From CAZPLZ01 sp964587525 (GTDB lineage: Bacteria > Oederibacteriota > CAKKQC01): 21,084 bases of DNA. Below, piece by piece: positions 20,518 to 21,084 of the stretch. The notes under the pieces are model-generated. The model was not told the origin of the DNA. It ran no database searches and saw only the letters and a list, made by a program, of their open reading frames with translations. Each line of letters starts with the position of its first letter. Positions within the stretch are counted from its first letter, which is position 1. The stretch spans positions 1 through 21,084 of the forward strand of contig CAZPLZ010000037.1 of the NCBI GenBank assembly GCA_964587525.1, given 5' to 3'. The position numbers and the translations under genes are program-made.

Positions 20518-21084
20518 TTATTCTACCCCCGCTTCGAGCCGGGCGCGGGCCACGCGCTCGGGCCAGAGCGGGTACGTGGACGCAGCACGGCGGAGCGCCT
20601 CCACCGCCTCGTCACGCTTTCCAAGCCGGCCGGCGGCCACCGCCCAGTTGAGCAGGTTCCGCTCGTCGATCAGCCCCGCTTCGACTGTCCCGCGAACCAG
20701 GCGGTACGCGTCGCGAACCTGACCATCAGCCAGGAGCGCGTTGGCCAGCAGGCTGTCCAGCCACACGACCTCGGGCAGGAGTTCACGCAGGGTTTCAAAA
20801 CGAGGTATGGCATCACGGTAAACACCGTGCAACTCAGCGAGGGCGGCGAACGAGCAGGCCCGCTCCGCTCCCGGCAGAAAGAGGATACGCGCGGCCGGCG
20901 CCTCCGGTGAATCCCGCACCTCGTAGAACCAGTAACTCCCGCTGTGCGGATCGGCGCGCCCGCAGAACCCGCTGCGCTTGAGATAACGCCGGGCATATTC
21001 GGTGTACAGCCGGAGCATGCGCGGTGACCAGTCGTAGGGCGAATAGTCATACCGGGCGAGCCCGGCCAACGACGCGTTGTAGAA
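20518..21084 (-). CDS. TPR-like repeat protein, C-terminal part
   Basis: The frame is open to the window edge (reading F-Y-N-A-S-L-A-G-L-A before 'RYDYSPYDWSPRMLRLYTEY'), so only the last ~188 residues are present. The second half has helix-turn-helix repeats of TPR character: 'LLPEVVWLDSLLANALLADGQVRDAYRLV', 'LLNWAVAAGRLGKRDEAVEA' and 'LRRAASTYPLWPERVARARL'. The first half does not match a family I know. TPR proteins act as binding scaffolds; nothing here points to a specific partner. It is upstream of the YeeE/YedE gene on the same strand. Confidence 0.7.
   Translation of the reverse strand, partial: FYNASLAGLARYDYSPYDWSPRMLRLYTEYARRYLKRSGFCGRADPHSGSYWFYEVRDSPEAPAARILFLPGAERACSFAALAELHGVYRDAIPRFETLRELLPEVVWLDSLLANALLADGQVRDAYRLVRGTVEAGLIDERNLLNWAVAAGRLGKRDEAVEALRRAASTYPLWPERVARARLEAGVE

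Overview
This is a roughly 21 kb window of GC-rich chromosomal DNA from a Gram-negative bacterium. The envelope genes support this: a TolC-type outer-membrane protein, an RND pump, an outer-membrane beta-barrel, and periplasmic HtrA and heavy-metal-associated (HMA) proteins. The gene mix (ArsM, DUF3179, an iron-sulfur metallochaperone fused to MerT, YeeE/YedE, DUF255) recalls uncultured soil, sediment or groundwater lineages such as Nitrospirota or Methylomirabilota. That assignment is an inference and no marker gene here settles it. No rRNA, tRNA, CRISPR array, transposase or integrase was seen, and no stretch longer than 300 bases lacks a gene.

Region A (1-9162, plus strand): the 3' end of a YVTN beta-propeller gene, a small secreted protein, then a tightly packed unit of ECF sigma factor, zinc-finger anti-sigma factor, RND transporter, TolC-like protein and a membrane-anchored DUF255/thioredoxin-fold protein. 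No periplasmic adaptor is present. A local duplication links the tail of the propeller gene with the tail of the secreted-protein gene and the start of the sigma gene. A ~204 bp inverted-repeat element supplies the first 68 codons of the tolC-like reading frame.

Region B (9167-15308, minus strand): a compact unit read from right to left: ArsM arsenite methyltransferase, a radical SAM protein with extra C-terminal cysteines, a PiT-type phosphate transporter, a DUF3179 protein, and an HtrA protease fused to a DsbA-like domain that has lost its CXXC.

Region C (15309-19408, plus strand): divergent from arsM, an ArsR-family repressor with a CmtR-like cysteine arrangement, a 17 bp tandem repeat, a three-part fusion (CopZ-type Fe-S/Zn metallochaperone, MerT, MerP), a second small MerT-like protein, a secreted HMA protein, an outer-membrane beta-barrel protein and a thioredoxin. 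A perfect 12 bp palindrome in the divergent promoter region is the best operator candidate and could control both arms. No MerA, MerB, ArsC, ArsB or Acr3 is present, so this is neither a standard mer nor a standard ars operon. I read regions B and C as one metal(loid)-handling island with ArsM, the radical SAM enzyme and the fused chaperone/transporter as its core.

Region D (19434-21084, minus strand): a YeeE/YedE sulfur transporter downstream of the 3' end of a TPR-like protein gene, separated by a palindromic dispersed-type repeat.
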